Assembly: GCA_046715095.1 (NCBI GenBank)
Contig: JBKJZQ010000228.1
Span: 1 to 6,555 of the forward strand
Origin: WHTI01 sp046715095
Lineage (GTDB): Bacteria; Actinomycetota; CADDZG01; WHSQ01
DNA length: 6,555 nucleotides
Reading direction: 5' to 3'
Made by a program: the position numbers and the translations under genes. Below, piece by piece: positions 1 to 6,169 of this stretch. Under the pieces are notes generated by a model, which made no database searches, was not told the origin of the DNA, and worked only from the letters and a program-made list of their open reading frames with translations. How positions within the stretch are numbered: position 1 is the stretch's first letter; each line of letters starts with the position of its first letter.

Positions 1-108
1 GACCAGATCGAGGCCGCCTACGACGAGACCTTGGCCCTGATGGACGCCACGGCCGACGCGGCCGAGGTCACAGCAGCCCTCGAGGCGCTTACGCTCCTTC
101 TCACCTAA
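1..108 (+). CDS. C-terminal end of an unidentified protein (5' partial)
   Basis: Frame 1 is open from the first base to a TAA at 106-108, giving 35 residues that start DQIEAAYDETLALMD and end ALEALTLLLT. The third positions are strongly G/C, as in uvrA, so this is probably a genuine gene end. The tail is acidic and alanine/leucine-rich and would form amphipathic helix. It contains no catalytic motif and I do not recognise the family; it does not resemble the UvrB C-terminus. It lies 32 bases upstream of the uvrA start on the same strand, so read-through into uvrA is plausible. The coding call is fairly sure and the function is unknown. Confidence 0.6.
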   Translation, partial: DQIEAAYDETLALMDATADAAEVTAALEALTLLLT

Positions 109-140
109 ATAACAACCACGTCGTTTACCATCGGGGGTTC

Positions 141-3071
141 ATGACTATCGCCTCGAAAGATGGCCCCCAGGACCGGCTGGTCGTCCGGGGGGCCCGAGAG
201 CACAACCTGAAAAACGTCCACCTCGAACTGCCCCGGGACTCGCTGATCGTGTTCACGGGGATATCCGGTTCGGGGAAATCGTCGCTGGCGTTCGACACGA
301 TCTACGCCGAAGGTCAGAGGCGTTACGTCGAATCGCTCTCGTCGTATGCCCGTCAGTTCCTCGGTCAGATGGACAAGCCGGATGTCGACTTCATCGAAGG
401 CTTGAGCCCGGCCATCTCGATCGATCAGAAGTCCGCGCCGAAGAACCCGCGTTCGACGGTCGGGACGATCACCGAGATCTACGACTACATGCGCCTCCTG
501 TACGCGCGCATCGGACGGCCCCATTGCCATAACTGTGGTCGACCCATCGCGCGTCAGACCCCCGAGCAGATCGTCGACCAGATCCTCAGCCTGCCCGAGG
601 GGACCAGGTTCCAGGTTCTCGCGCCTGTCGTCAGGACCCGCAAGGGCGAGTTCCAGAGTCTGTTCGACGACCTCGCGAGGCGGGGGTTCGCCAGGGTGCG
701 CGTCGACGGCGAGATGCGGGAGCTCACCGAAAAGTTCAAGCTCGATCGCTACCACCAACATGACATCTCGGTAGTCGTCGACCGGCTCGTGATCAAGGAA
801 GGGGTCGGAACGCGCCTCGCCGATTCGCTCGAGACCGCGCTCAACCTCGCCGAGGGCATCGCGGCGATCGATCTTGTCGACGATGATGCCGAGGACATCC
901 TTTTCAGCCAGCATCTCGCGTGCGTCGACTGTGGGATCAGCTTCGAGGAACTAGCCCCCCGCAACTTCTCGTTCAACTCGCCGTACGGTGCATGCGAGCG
1001 TTGCGACGGCCTGGGCACACATCTCGAGGTCGACATCGACCTCCTCGTCAAGAACCCCGACCTGTCCCTCGAGGAAGGGGCGATAGGACCGTGGTCGGGC
1101 CGGACGCTTGAGTACTTCGATCGTCTGCTGGCCTCGGCGTCGAAGACCTTCGGCTTCAAGATGAACGTCCCGTGGAAGCGGCTCCCCAAGAAGGTCAAGG
1201 AAGTGATCCTCTATGGGTCCGAGGACGAAAAGATCCACGTTCGTTACAAGAACCGTTTCGGTCGCGTTCGTTCCTACTGGACCGTCTTCGAAGGAGTCGT
1301 GAACTGGCTCGAACGACGTCGTTCCGAGACCGACTCCGACTACGCGCGGGAGCGTTACGAGCAGTACTTCCGTCAGGTCCCGTGCCCCGAGTGTGGGGGA
1401 GCGCGGCTCAGGCCGGAGTCGCTCGCGGTGAAGCTGGGAGACAAGAACATCTACGAGGTGACCTCCCTGTCGATCGATCACTGCGACGAGTTCATGCGAT
1501 CCCTCGAATTGAACGACCGCGAGTCCCACATCGCCGAGCGTGTACTGAAGGAGATCCACGCCCGGCTCGGCTTCCTCCTCGACGTCGGTCTCGACTACCT
1601 GAGCCTGTCGCGTAATTCCGCGACGCTGGCCGGAGGCGAAGCCCAGCGGATCCGCCTCGCAACCCAGATCGGCTCCGGGTTGGTGGGTGTCCTCTACGTC
1701 CTCGACGAGCCCTCGATCGGGCTCCACCAGCGGGATAACCGGCGGCTCATCGGGACCCTCGTGCGATTGAGGGATCTCGGCAACACGCTGATCGTCGTCG
1801 AACACGATGAGGAGACGATCCGCACGGCCGACTACGTCGTCGACATCGGTCCGGGCGCGGGGGAACTCGGGGGCGAGATCGTCCACGCCGGTTCCCTCGA
1901 CGATCTGCTCGCGATGGAGGGTTCGCTCACCGGTGACTATCTGACGGGTCGCAAGATGATCGAGGTACCGGCGGACCGTCGTAAGGGCACCGGCGACTCG
2001 ATCGTCGTGAAGGGGGCCCGGCAGCACAACCTCAAGGAGATCGACGTCGAGTTCCCGCTGGGGAAGTTCATCGCGGTGACCGGCGTGTCGGGGTCGGGGA
2101 AATCGACTCTGGTGAACGAGATCCTGTACCGGGCGGTGCACCAGAGCTTGAACCGTCAGGCCAAGCTGGTTGCGGGCAAGCATCGTTCGATCGACGGCGT
2201 CGATTTCGTCGACAAGGTCATCGACATCGATCAGTCGCCGATCGGTCGAACCCCGCGTTCCAACCCGGCGACCTACACGGGGGTGTTCGATCACGTCCGG
2301 AAACTGTTCGCCAAGACGCCCGACGCCAAGAGGCGTGGATATCAGCCGGGACGCTTCTCCTTCAACGTTCGCGGCGGCCGGTGCGAGGCCTGTTCCGGCG
2401 ACGGCACGATCAAGATCGAGATGCACTTCCTACCGGACGTCTACGTCCCGTGTGAGGTGTGCAAGGGGAAGCGATACAACCGGGAGACCCTCGAGGTGCG
2501 CTACAAGGGAAAGAACATCTCGGAGGTCCTCGACATGGCTGTATCTGAGGCCGCGGAGTTCTTCAAGTCGATCCCACCGATCGCTCGTCACATGAACACG
2601 CTCAACGATGTCGGACTGGGTTACATCAAGCTCGGTCAGCCGGCCCCCACACTGTCGGGAGGCGAGGCTCAGAGGGTGAAGCTCTCGACCGAGCTGGCGA
2701 AGCGCTCGACCGGACAGACCCTGTACATCCTCGACGAGCCGACCACGGGGCTCCACTTCGAGGACGTCAACAAGCTCCTCGGTGTGCTCCACCGCCTCGT
2801 CGATGCGGGCAACACAGTCGTCGTGATCGAACACAACCTCGACGTCATCAAGACTGCCGACCACCTCGTCGACCTCGGTCCCGAAGGTGGCTCGGGCGGA
2901 GGAACGATCGTCGCCGAAGGAACCCCGGAAGAGGTCGCCGCCGCGAAGGGCTCGTACACGGGTGAGTACCTCGCGCCGCTGCTGGCGGCCCGACCGAAGA
3001 AACGGACGGTCAAGGCGGTCGCCGCCACGAGGCCGGCACGAGCCTCGACCACAGCCAGCACCAGGAAATAG
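141..3071 (+). CDS. uvrA: UvrA, excinuclease ABC subunit A
   Basis: UvrA is the DNA-damage sensor ATPase of nucleotide excision repair. It acts in the cytoplasm as a dimer and loads UvrB on lesions. The 976-residue length is close to the family norm (about 940-970), and both ABC halves are complete. Half one has Walker A GISGSGKS at 40-47, signature LAGGEAQR at 496-503 and Walker B LYVLDEPS at 518-525. Half two has Walker A GVSGSGKS at 648-655, signature LSGGEAQR at 838-845 and Walker B LYILDEPT at 861-868. Zinc-module cysteines are at 261/264/285/288 and 748/751/771/774, with further CxxC pairs at 129/132 and 415/418. The ATG at 141 is chosen because the family N-terminus (LVVRGAREHNLKNV) begins a few residues later; its ribosome site is only a weak GGGGG. 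The last 25 or so residues form a Lys/Arg/Ala/Thr-rich tail of no recognised function. I saw no GAAC-N4-GTTC SOS box upstream. Confidence 0.98.
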   Translation: MTIASKDGPQDRLVVRGAREHNLKNVHLELPRDSLIVFTGISGSGKSSLAFDTIYAEGQRRYVESLSSYARQFLGQMDKPDVDFIEGLSPAISIDQKSAPKNPRSTVGTITEIYDYMRLLYARIGRPHCHNCGRPIARQTPEQIVDQILSLPEGTRFQVLAPVVRTRKGEFQSLFDDLARRGFARVRVDGEMRELTEKFKLDRYHQHDISVVVDRLVIKEGVGTRLADSLETALNLAEGIAAIDLVDDDAEDILFSQHLACVDCGISFEELAPRNFSFNSPYGACERCDGLGTHLEVDIDLLVKNPDLSLEEGAIGPWSGRTLEYFDRLLASASKTFGFKMNVPWKRLPKKVKEVILYGSEDEKIHVRYKNRFGRVRSYWTVFEGVVNWLERRRSETDSDYARERYEQYFRQVPCPECGGARLRPESLAVKLGDKNIYEVTSLSIDHCDEFMRSLELNDRESHIAERVLKEIHARLGFLLDVGLDYLSLSRNSATLAGGEAQRIRLATQIGSGLVGVLYVLDEPSIGLHQRDNRRLIGTLVRLRDLGNTLIVVEHDEETIRTADYVVDIGPGAGELGGEIVHAGSLDDLLAMEGSLTGDYLTGRKMIEVPADRRKGTGDSIVVKGARQHNLKEIDVEFPLGKFIAVTGVSGSGKSTLVNEILYRAVHQSLNRQAKLVAGKHRSIDGVDFVDKVIDIDQSPIGRTPRSNPATYTGVFDHVRKLFAKTPDAKRRGYQPGRFSFNVRGGRCEACSGDGTIKIEMHFLPDVYVPCEVCKGKRYNRETLEVRYKGKNISEVLDMAVSEAAEFFKSIPPIARHMNTLNDVGLGYIKLGQPAPTLSGGEAQRVKLSTELAKRSTGQTLYILDEPTTGLHFEDVNKLLGVLHRLVDAGNTVVVIEHNLDVIKTADHLVDLGPEGGSGGGTIVAEGTPEEVAAAKGSYTGEYLAPLLAARPKKRTVKAVAATRPARASTTASTRK
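3028..3047 (-). terminator. GC-rich inverted repeat, possible transcript end for the minus-strand operon
   Basis: CGAGGC (3028-3033) and GCCTCG (3042-3047) are perfect 6-bp complementary arms around an 8-base loop. The repeat lies inside the 3' end of uvrA, about 30-49 bases past the stop of the convergent dehydrogenase gene. No T-tract follows on the minus strand, so it is not a classical intrinsic terminator. Six-bp stems are common by chance in GC-rich coding DNA, so the call is weak. Confidence 0.15.
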
Positions 3072-3076
3072 GTCGC

Positions 3077-4297
3077 CTAGGGTTTCTCGTCGGTGATCTG
3101 CAGAAGCTCACCGGCCGCGCTATCGACAAAGAACAGTTCGCCGGATTCAGATTCTCCGAACGAACTTATCGATCTCCCGGTTTCGAGCTTCAGGGTTGGG
3201 TCCTGGACCCGGTTCCGCGCCTCGATGACCCACACGAATCCCGTGCAATAGTCGGCGAAGAAGTACCCGCCGGTGAGCGCCGGGTAGCGCTCGCCCCGGT
3301 AGACGTGGCCACCGGTCACCGAGCAGCCCTGCTCGTGCGTGTACTGCGTCACGGGCGGCTCTAGACCTCCCTTGTCGCACGACGACGCTCCGAAACAGGC
3401 GTTGCCCTCCATGACGTTCCAGCCGTAGTTGAGTCCTCCGACGCCGGGGGGTTGGAAGTCGATCTCCTCGATCTCGTCCTGGCCGACATCGCCGATCCAC
3501 ATCGCGCCGGTGTCGCGATCGAAGGTGAAGCGCCACGGGTTGCGGAGTCCCAACGCCCAGATCTCCGGGCGTCCTCCTCCGCCCCCATTCCCTCCTCCGG
3601 CAGCGAATGGATTGTCCTCTGGGATCTCGTAGCCCCGCGAACCCGAAACGTCGAGACGGAGGATCGAGGCCAGGAGCGTGTCGGGGTTCTGCCCGTTCCC
3701 TTCGGGATCACCGGAACCTCCACCGTCCCCCAGACCCACATAGAGGTAGTCGTCCGGACCGAAGGCAAGGTGACCTCCGTTGTGGTTGGAGAACGGTTGG
3801 TCCACCTGCAGGATCACTTCCGCCGAATCGGGATCGGCCTTGTCGGGGTCGTCGCTCACCCGGTAGCGCACCACGGCGGTGTTCCCGTCCGTATCGGTGT
3901 AGTTGATGTAGAAGCGCCCCGTCTCGGCGTAGTCGGGTTCGAACGCGAGGCCGAGGAGTCCCTGCTCACCACCGGCAACGATCCGGGTGCTCACGTCGAG
4001 GAAAGGCTCTGGCAACAAACGGCCCTTCGTGATGATCCGTATGACGCCGCCCTGCTCGACTACGAAGAGCCGCTCACTCCCGTCGCCGGCGTTGGTAACC
4101 AACAGCGGGCTGACGAGTCCGGTGACGATCTTGCGCAGCTCGATGTCGGCCTTCAGGGGATCGGGGTCGATCTGTGATCTCGGATCGGGGGTTCCCTCGG
4201 CCGGTGGGCGAGGGGGCCCTCCATCGTCGCCTCCGGTCCGGGAACACGCGCCGAACAGGAGGGCCGGTACGAGGAGGAACAGGGCAGCCCGCCGCAT
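3077..4297 (-). CDS. PQQ-dependent sugar dehydrogenase (glucose/sorbosone dehydrogenase family), lipoprotein
   Basis: This 406-residue protein is a probable membrane-anchored, extracytoplasmic oxidoreductase. It has a six-bladed beta-propeller fold and is expected to oxidise aldose sugars using PQQ and calcium. The N-terminus is a lipoprotein signal: MRRAA, a hydrophobic run, then lipobox LFGAC with Cys18, followed by a Gly/Asp/Pro-rich linker to about residue 48. Family motifs follow in order: EQGLLGLAF at 111-119, NHNGGHLAFGP at 171-181, YVGLGDGGG at 186-194, GLRNPWRFTFD at 250-260, IGDVGQDEIEEID at 268-280, GCSVTGGHVYRG at 324-335 and SFGESESGELFFVD at 379-392. By comparison with soluble glucose dehydrogenase, His172 is the likely catalytic base and Arg252 the PQQ-contacting arginine. 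Cys301, 307, 325 and 351 could form disulfides. A Gly-rich stretch at 234-242 looks like an insertion. The gene starts 9 bases after the patatin gene stop and probably shares its transcript. Substrate is unknown, and some family members have no proven PQQ activity. Confidence 0.9.
   Translation of the reverse strand: MRRAALFLLVPALLFGACSRTGGDDGGPPRPPAEGTPDPRSQIDPDPLKADIELRKIVTGLVSPLLVTNAGDGSERLFVVEQGGVIRIITKGRLLPEPFLDVSTRIVAGGEQGLLGLAFEPDYAETGRFYINYTDTDGNTAVVRYRVSDDPDKADPDSAEVILQVDQPFSNHNGGHLAFGPDDYLYVGLGDGGGSGDPEGNGQNPDTLLASILRLDVSGSRGYEIPEDNPFAAGGGNGGGGGRPEIWALGLRNPWRFTFDRDTGAMWIGDVGQDEIEEIDFQPPGVGGLNYGWNVMEGNACFGASSCDKGGLEPPVTQYTHEQGCSVTGGHVYRGERYPALTGGYFFADYCTGFVWVIEARNRVQDPTLKLETGRSISSFGESESGELFFVDSAAGELLQITDEKP
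3091..3113 (+). terminator. Inverted repeat just downstream of uvrA, possible transcript end
   Basis: CGGTGA (3091-3096) and TCACCG (3108-3113) are perfect 6-bp arms around an 11-base loop that itself holds TCTGCAGA, beginning 20 bases after the uvrA stop. The repeat overlaps the last codons of the convergent dehydrogenase gene. No T-run follows on the plus strand, so intrinsic termination is doubtful. It is recorded because it mirrors the repeat at 3028-3047. Confidence 0.18.
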
Positions 4298-4306
4298 GTG
4301 AACCGG

Positions 4307-5560
4307 CTAGAGATCGCTCTCGACCGAGGTCGCGGTAACGGTGTCGTCCTCGGTTCCGAAGAAGCGCGGCTCCGTCCCTTCGACGATCGACTGGAGCTGG
4401 TCGATCAGCCGGTCGCGACTCAGCTTCACCCCGTGACGACCCAGGACCTTCTTGTACTCCGGGAAGCGCGTGACGAGGTCGATCGCGACGCTCTCGAAGG
4501 CATGCCGCGCGATCCGTTCCCTGCTCCCGTAATCCATAAGGTTGAACACGAAGAGGTGCTCGTCGTCGCGCCTCGGCTCGATCAAGATGATGTCCACGTC
4601 GGGATGCGCGTGGGTGATGATCTCGAGTTCCTTCTCGACCTGCGCCTGGGCCATGATCCTGAAGGACTGCGCCGCGATGTGCGGGAAGCCCTTCTCCGCG
4701 ATGTGGTGAGACGGCAATCCGGTCGAGCTGGGCAGGAGGTGCCTGACGTCGTGGACGTACGGAACCAGCGGGTTGACGCACACGACGAGCTTGGCGCCAT
4801 GCGCGATGGCGACCTCGATGCTCGTGGTCGAGCGGAGCCCACCGTCGAGGTAGACGCGGTCGTTGATGGTCCGGGGGGCATAGAGCAGTGGGATCGCGGT
4901 CGACGCGGCAGCGGCTTCCGAGATCGGCACGTCATCGAGCCCGCCGTCGCCGAACACGACGCGCTGAGCGCTATCGAGGTCGGTGGCGGTGATGAGCAGT
5001 CGCCGTTTCGTCTCCCGGAAATCGTTCGTGAAGCCGTCACGCGACAACAGATCGCGAAGGTACCTCTCGGTGCCGTCGGTCGTATAGATCGCCGCGGGCA
5101 ACCCTTCGGCCAGCGCCCCGAGTCCGTCGATGAGACCGGTGGTGAACGGGTGGCCGATGTACCGGCGCACCGCTCCGACCACGCTCAACGGCCACCGCAC
5201 CATCGACGTGAGGATCCCGCGCCAGTCGGGCATCATGACTTCGTCGGCGCCGATCCCTGGGAAGGTTGCGGATGCGTGACCCATGTTGGCGAGGATCAGA
5301 TCTTCCGGGGTGATGCCGTTGGCCAGACACGCCGCGACGACGGCTCCTGCGGACGTCCCGACGTAGAGGTCGAAGTCGTTCACGTCCGCTCTAGCCCCCA
5401 TGGCGTTCATGGCGTTCAGCACCCCGAGGTGATAGGCGGCCCCGGTGATGCCGCCGCCCCCCAGGACCAGCGCCACGCGGCCGTTGCTCCGCACCGCTTT
5501 GCGCTTGCGGTCCTGGAGCCATTCACGGTTGGTCCTCGAGAGGTGGATGACCGAGCCCAT
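4307..5560 (-). CDS. Patatin-like phospholipase family protein
   Basis: This is a Ser-Asp dyad lipid acyl hydrolase. No signal peptide or membrane segment is seen, so it is likely cytosolic or peripheral to the membrane. Numbering from the GTG at 5569, the glycine-rich oxyanion-hole motif GGGGITGAA is at 37-45, the nucleophile Ser73 is in GTSAG at 71-75, and the catalytic Asp242 is in DGG at 242-244, so all hallmark elements are intact. The patatin core covers about residues 30-270, and a roughly 150-residue C-terminal part has no motif I recognise. I place the start at the ATG at 5560-5558 because AGGTGA sits five bases upstream as a good ribosome site. A GTG three codons earlier (5569) has a weaker site, AGGT, and cannot be excluded. 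The gene is first in a probable two-gene operon with the PQQ-family lipoprotein gene. Substrate (phospholipid, lysophospholipid or neutral lipid) cannot be read from sequence. Confidence 0.92.
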   Translation of the reverse strand: MGSVIHLSRTNREWLQDRKRKAVRSNGRVALVLGGGGITGAAYHLGVLNAMNAMGARADVNDFDLYVGTSAGAVVAACLANGITPEDLILANMGHASATFPGIGADEVMMPDWRGILTSMVRWPLSVVGAVRRYIGHPFTTGLIDGLGALAEGLPAAIYTTDGTERYLRDLLSRDGFTNDFRETKRRLLITATDLDSAQRVVFGDGGLDDVPISEAAAASTAIPLLYAPRTINDRVYLDGGLRSTTSIEVAIAHGAKLVVCVNPLVPYVHDVRHLLPSSTGLPSHHIAEKGFPHIAAQSFRIMAQAQVEKELEIITHAHPDVDIILIEPRRDDEHLFVFNLMDYGSRERIARHAFESVAIDLVTRFPEYKKVLGRHGVKLSRDRLIDQLQSIVEGTEPRFFGTEDDTVTATSVESDL

Positions 5561-5712
5561 GGAGGTCACCTTACCTGGAGGCGTGTCGGTAACCCGGTTG
5601 CGTTCAAGTTTCCCTGATGCTTGCTTAGCGGCTTGGTGGGGGTTGATCTGAATTGGGTGAAATCAGGAGAAAATCCGGAACGGCCATCGCTCGGAGCCGG
5701 CCAGGCTCGCCC

Positions 5713-5853
5713 GAGGACCAGTCCGCTCCGAAAAACGTGTTCCACGACTCATCGAAGAACGCCTACTGGAACGCGAACATCCCCGACGCCAGCACCAAGA
5801 CCGCAGGTTCGGGTCTGTGGGTGAAGGTCTGCTATGTCGGTATCATGTGCCGT
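5713..5853 (+). pseudogene. Coding-like remnant running into the tRNA-Val gene
   Basis: Frame 1 reads like real protein here: nearly all third bases are G or C, and the translation includes APKNVFHDSSKNAYWN and later TKTAGSGLWVKV. The open frame extends back only to a TTG at 5653, over which the codon bias fades, and forward through the whole tRNA to 5949, which no functional gene should do. The simplest reading is the end of a former gene that lost its start and its natural stop. The pattern F-D-S followed by Y-W, I-P-D-A and a closing G-S-G-L-x-V-K-V loosely recalls C-terminal domains of secreted actinobacterial metallopeptidases such as immune inhibitor A-like M6 proteins; that is from memory and unverified. 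It could instead be a short unknown gene or chance bias. Confidence 0.35.
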
Positions 5854-5856
5854 CCC

Positions 5857-5928
5857 GGGCGGTTAGCTCAGCGGGAGAGCGCTTCGTTCACACCGAAGAG
5901 GTCACTGGTTCGATCCCAGTACCGCCCA
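5857..5928 (+). tRNA. tRNA-Val (anticodon CAC)
   Basis: A complete cloverleaf can be drawn. The acceptor stem is GGGCGGT (5857-5863) with ACCGCCC (5921-5927). The D arm is GCTC/GAGC (5866-5869/5877-5880) with a 7-base loop containing GGG. The anticodon stem is CTTCG/CGAAG (5882-5886/5894-5898) around TTCACAC. The variable loop is AGGTC, and the T arm is ACTGG/CCAGT with loop TTCGATC. All stems are fully paired. The anticodon at 5889-5891 is CAC, which reads the valine codon GTG. The discriminator is A5928, and the 3' CCA is not encoded (next bases CACTCC), so it must be added enzymatically. A TATCAT hexamer at 5841-5846 could be the -10 box, but I see no convincing -35. Confidence 0.96.
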
Positions 5929-5938
5929 CACTCCCGTA

Positions 5939-6028
5939 ACAGGTCGTGACCTGCGTCAGACCAAGCTCAACCAGTACAGGCGCAAGCTCGATGGCCTGAT
6001 GGCGCGCGCTGCTGGCATCACGCTCTAG
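5939..6028 (+). pseudogene. Coding-like 3' gene remnant downstream of tRNA-Val
   Basis: Frame 2 just after the tRNA gives a protein-like tail, GRDLRQTKLNQYRRKLDG followed by LMARAAGITL, ending at TAG 6026-6028. About four-fifths of its third bases are G/C, and the translation is a basic amphipathic helix like the end of a real protein. No start codon with a ribosome site precedes it: the only in-frame ATG between the tRNA and the stop, at 5999, would leave nine codons, and further upstream the frame runs into the tRNA. It may be the truncated end of a lost gene, perhaps part of an element once integrated at the tRNA. It is in a different frame from the remnant before the tRNA, and nothing shows the two belonged together. 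The family is not recognised. Confidence 0.3.
5940..5953. repeat. Short palindrome after tRNA-Val
   Basis: CAGGTC (5940-5945) and GACCTG (5948-5953) are perfect inverted arms separated by GT, beginning 12 bases after the tRNA. As RNA it would form a 5-bp stem with a 4-base loop. It could help end or process the tRNA transcript, or be an operator-like protein site. It also lies within the coding-like remnant, so it may be chance. No T-tract follows. Confidence 0.3.
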
Positions 6029-6087
6029 TCACCGGATCAGCGTCCTGGGCGCGCTGCGCCGCCTCGTGCCAGCGGCCCGAATCGCGC

Positions 6088-6106
6088 GTACGGCCTGATT
6101 CCGTAC
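6088..6106. repeat. Inverted repeat upstream of the VOC gene
   Basis: GTACGG (6088-6093) and CCGTAC (6101-6106) are perfect 6-bp arms around CCTGATT, ending 63 bases before the VOC start codon. The place suits an operator for a dimeric regulator of the VOC gene or a terminator-like hairpin for upstream transcription. No T-run follows on the plus strand. No promoter hexamers near it are convincing; TAGGTT at 6111-6116 is only a weak -10 candidate. Confidence 0.3.
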
Positions 6107-6130
6107 CATGTAGGTTGTCGGTCCACGTCC

Positions 6131-6169
6131 GAAGGAAGAAGAGCATCATAGGAGAAAGAGGGTAGGAGA
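6131..6169 (+). promoter_or_regulatory. Purine-rich leader with several Shine-Dalgarno-like sites
   Basis: These 39 bases before the VOC start are almost all purines. They contain three possible ribosome sites: AGGAGA at 6150-6155 (14 bases from the ATG), AGGG at 6159-6162 (7 bases) and AGGAG at 6164-6168 (1 base). Only the middle one has normal spacing, although the outer two match the consensus better. The tract is unlike the other gene starts in the window and supports the ATG at 6170. Confidence 0.5.

Noticed and set aside
109..140. SOS (LexA) box or strong promoter upstream of uvrA
   Set aside because: I looked for GAAC-N4-GTTC and similar dyads. Only a lone GTTC (137-140) is present, and TAAATA at 106-111 is a poor -10 that overlaps the previous stop codon.
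951..2426. Long open frame (491 codons) on the minus strand opposite uvrA
   Set aside because: It is fully antisense to an unambiguous uvrA. In GC-rich genes with strong third-position bias such frames stay open by composition. Its translation is Asp/Val/Arg/Leu-rich with no domain.
3452..4177. 241-codon plus-strand frame opposite the dehydrogenase gene
   Set aside because: It is a compositional shadow; every family motif lies on the minus strand.
5399..5419. Tandem 9-base repeat (CATGGCGTT twice)
   Set aside because: It encodes the Asn-Ala-Met-Asn-Ala-Met stretch in the patatin protein right after the oxyanion motif. It is a small in-gene duplication with no sign of a separate role.
5602..5607. 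Minus-strand TTGAAC as a -35 box for the patatin operon
   Set aside because: It resembles a -35 hexamer, but no acceptable -10 lies 16-18 bases further on, so a promoter call is not supported.
4298..5617. 439-codon open frame on the plus strand opposite the patatin gene
   Set aside because: It mirrors the patatin gene, whose catalytic motifs are intact, and its translation is low-complexity Arg/Asp/Val/Gly with no recognisable fold.
5653..5949. 98-codon plus-strand frame taken as an intact gene
   Set aside because: It starts at TTG, reads straight through the tRNA-Val gene and loses coding character there. Only its middle part (about 5713-5853) is kept, as a possible remnant.
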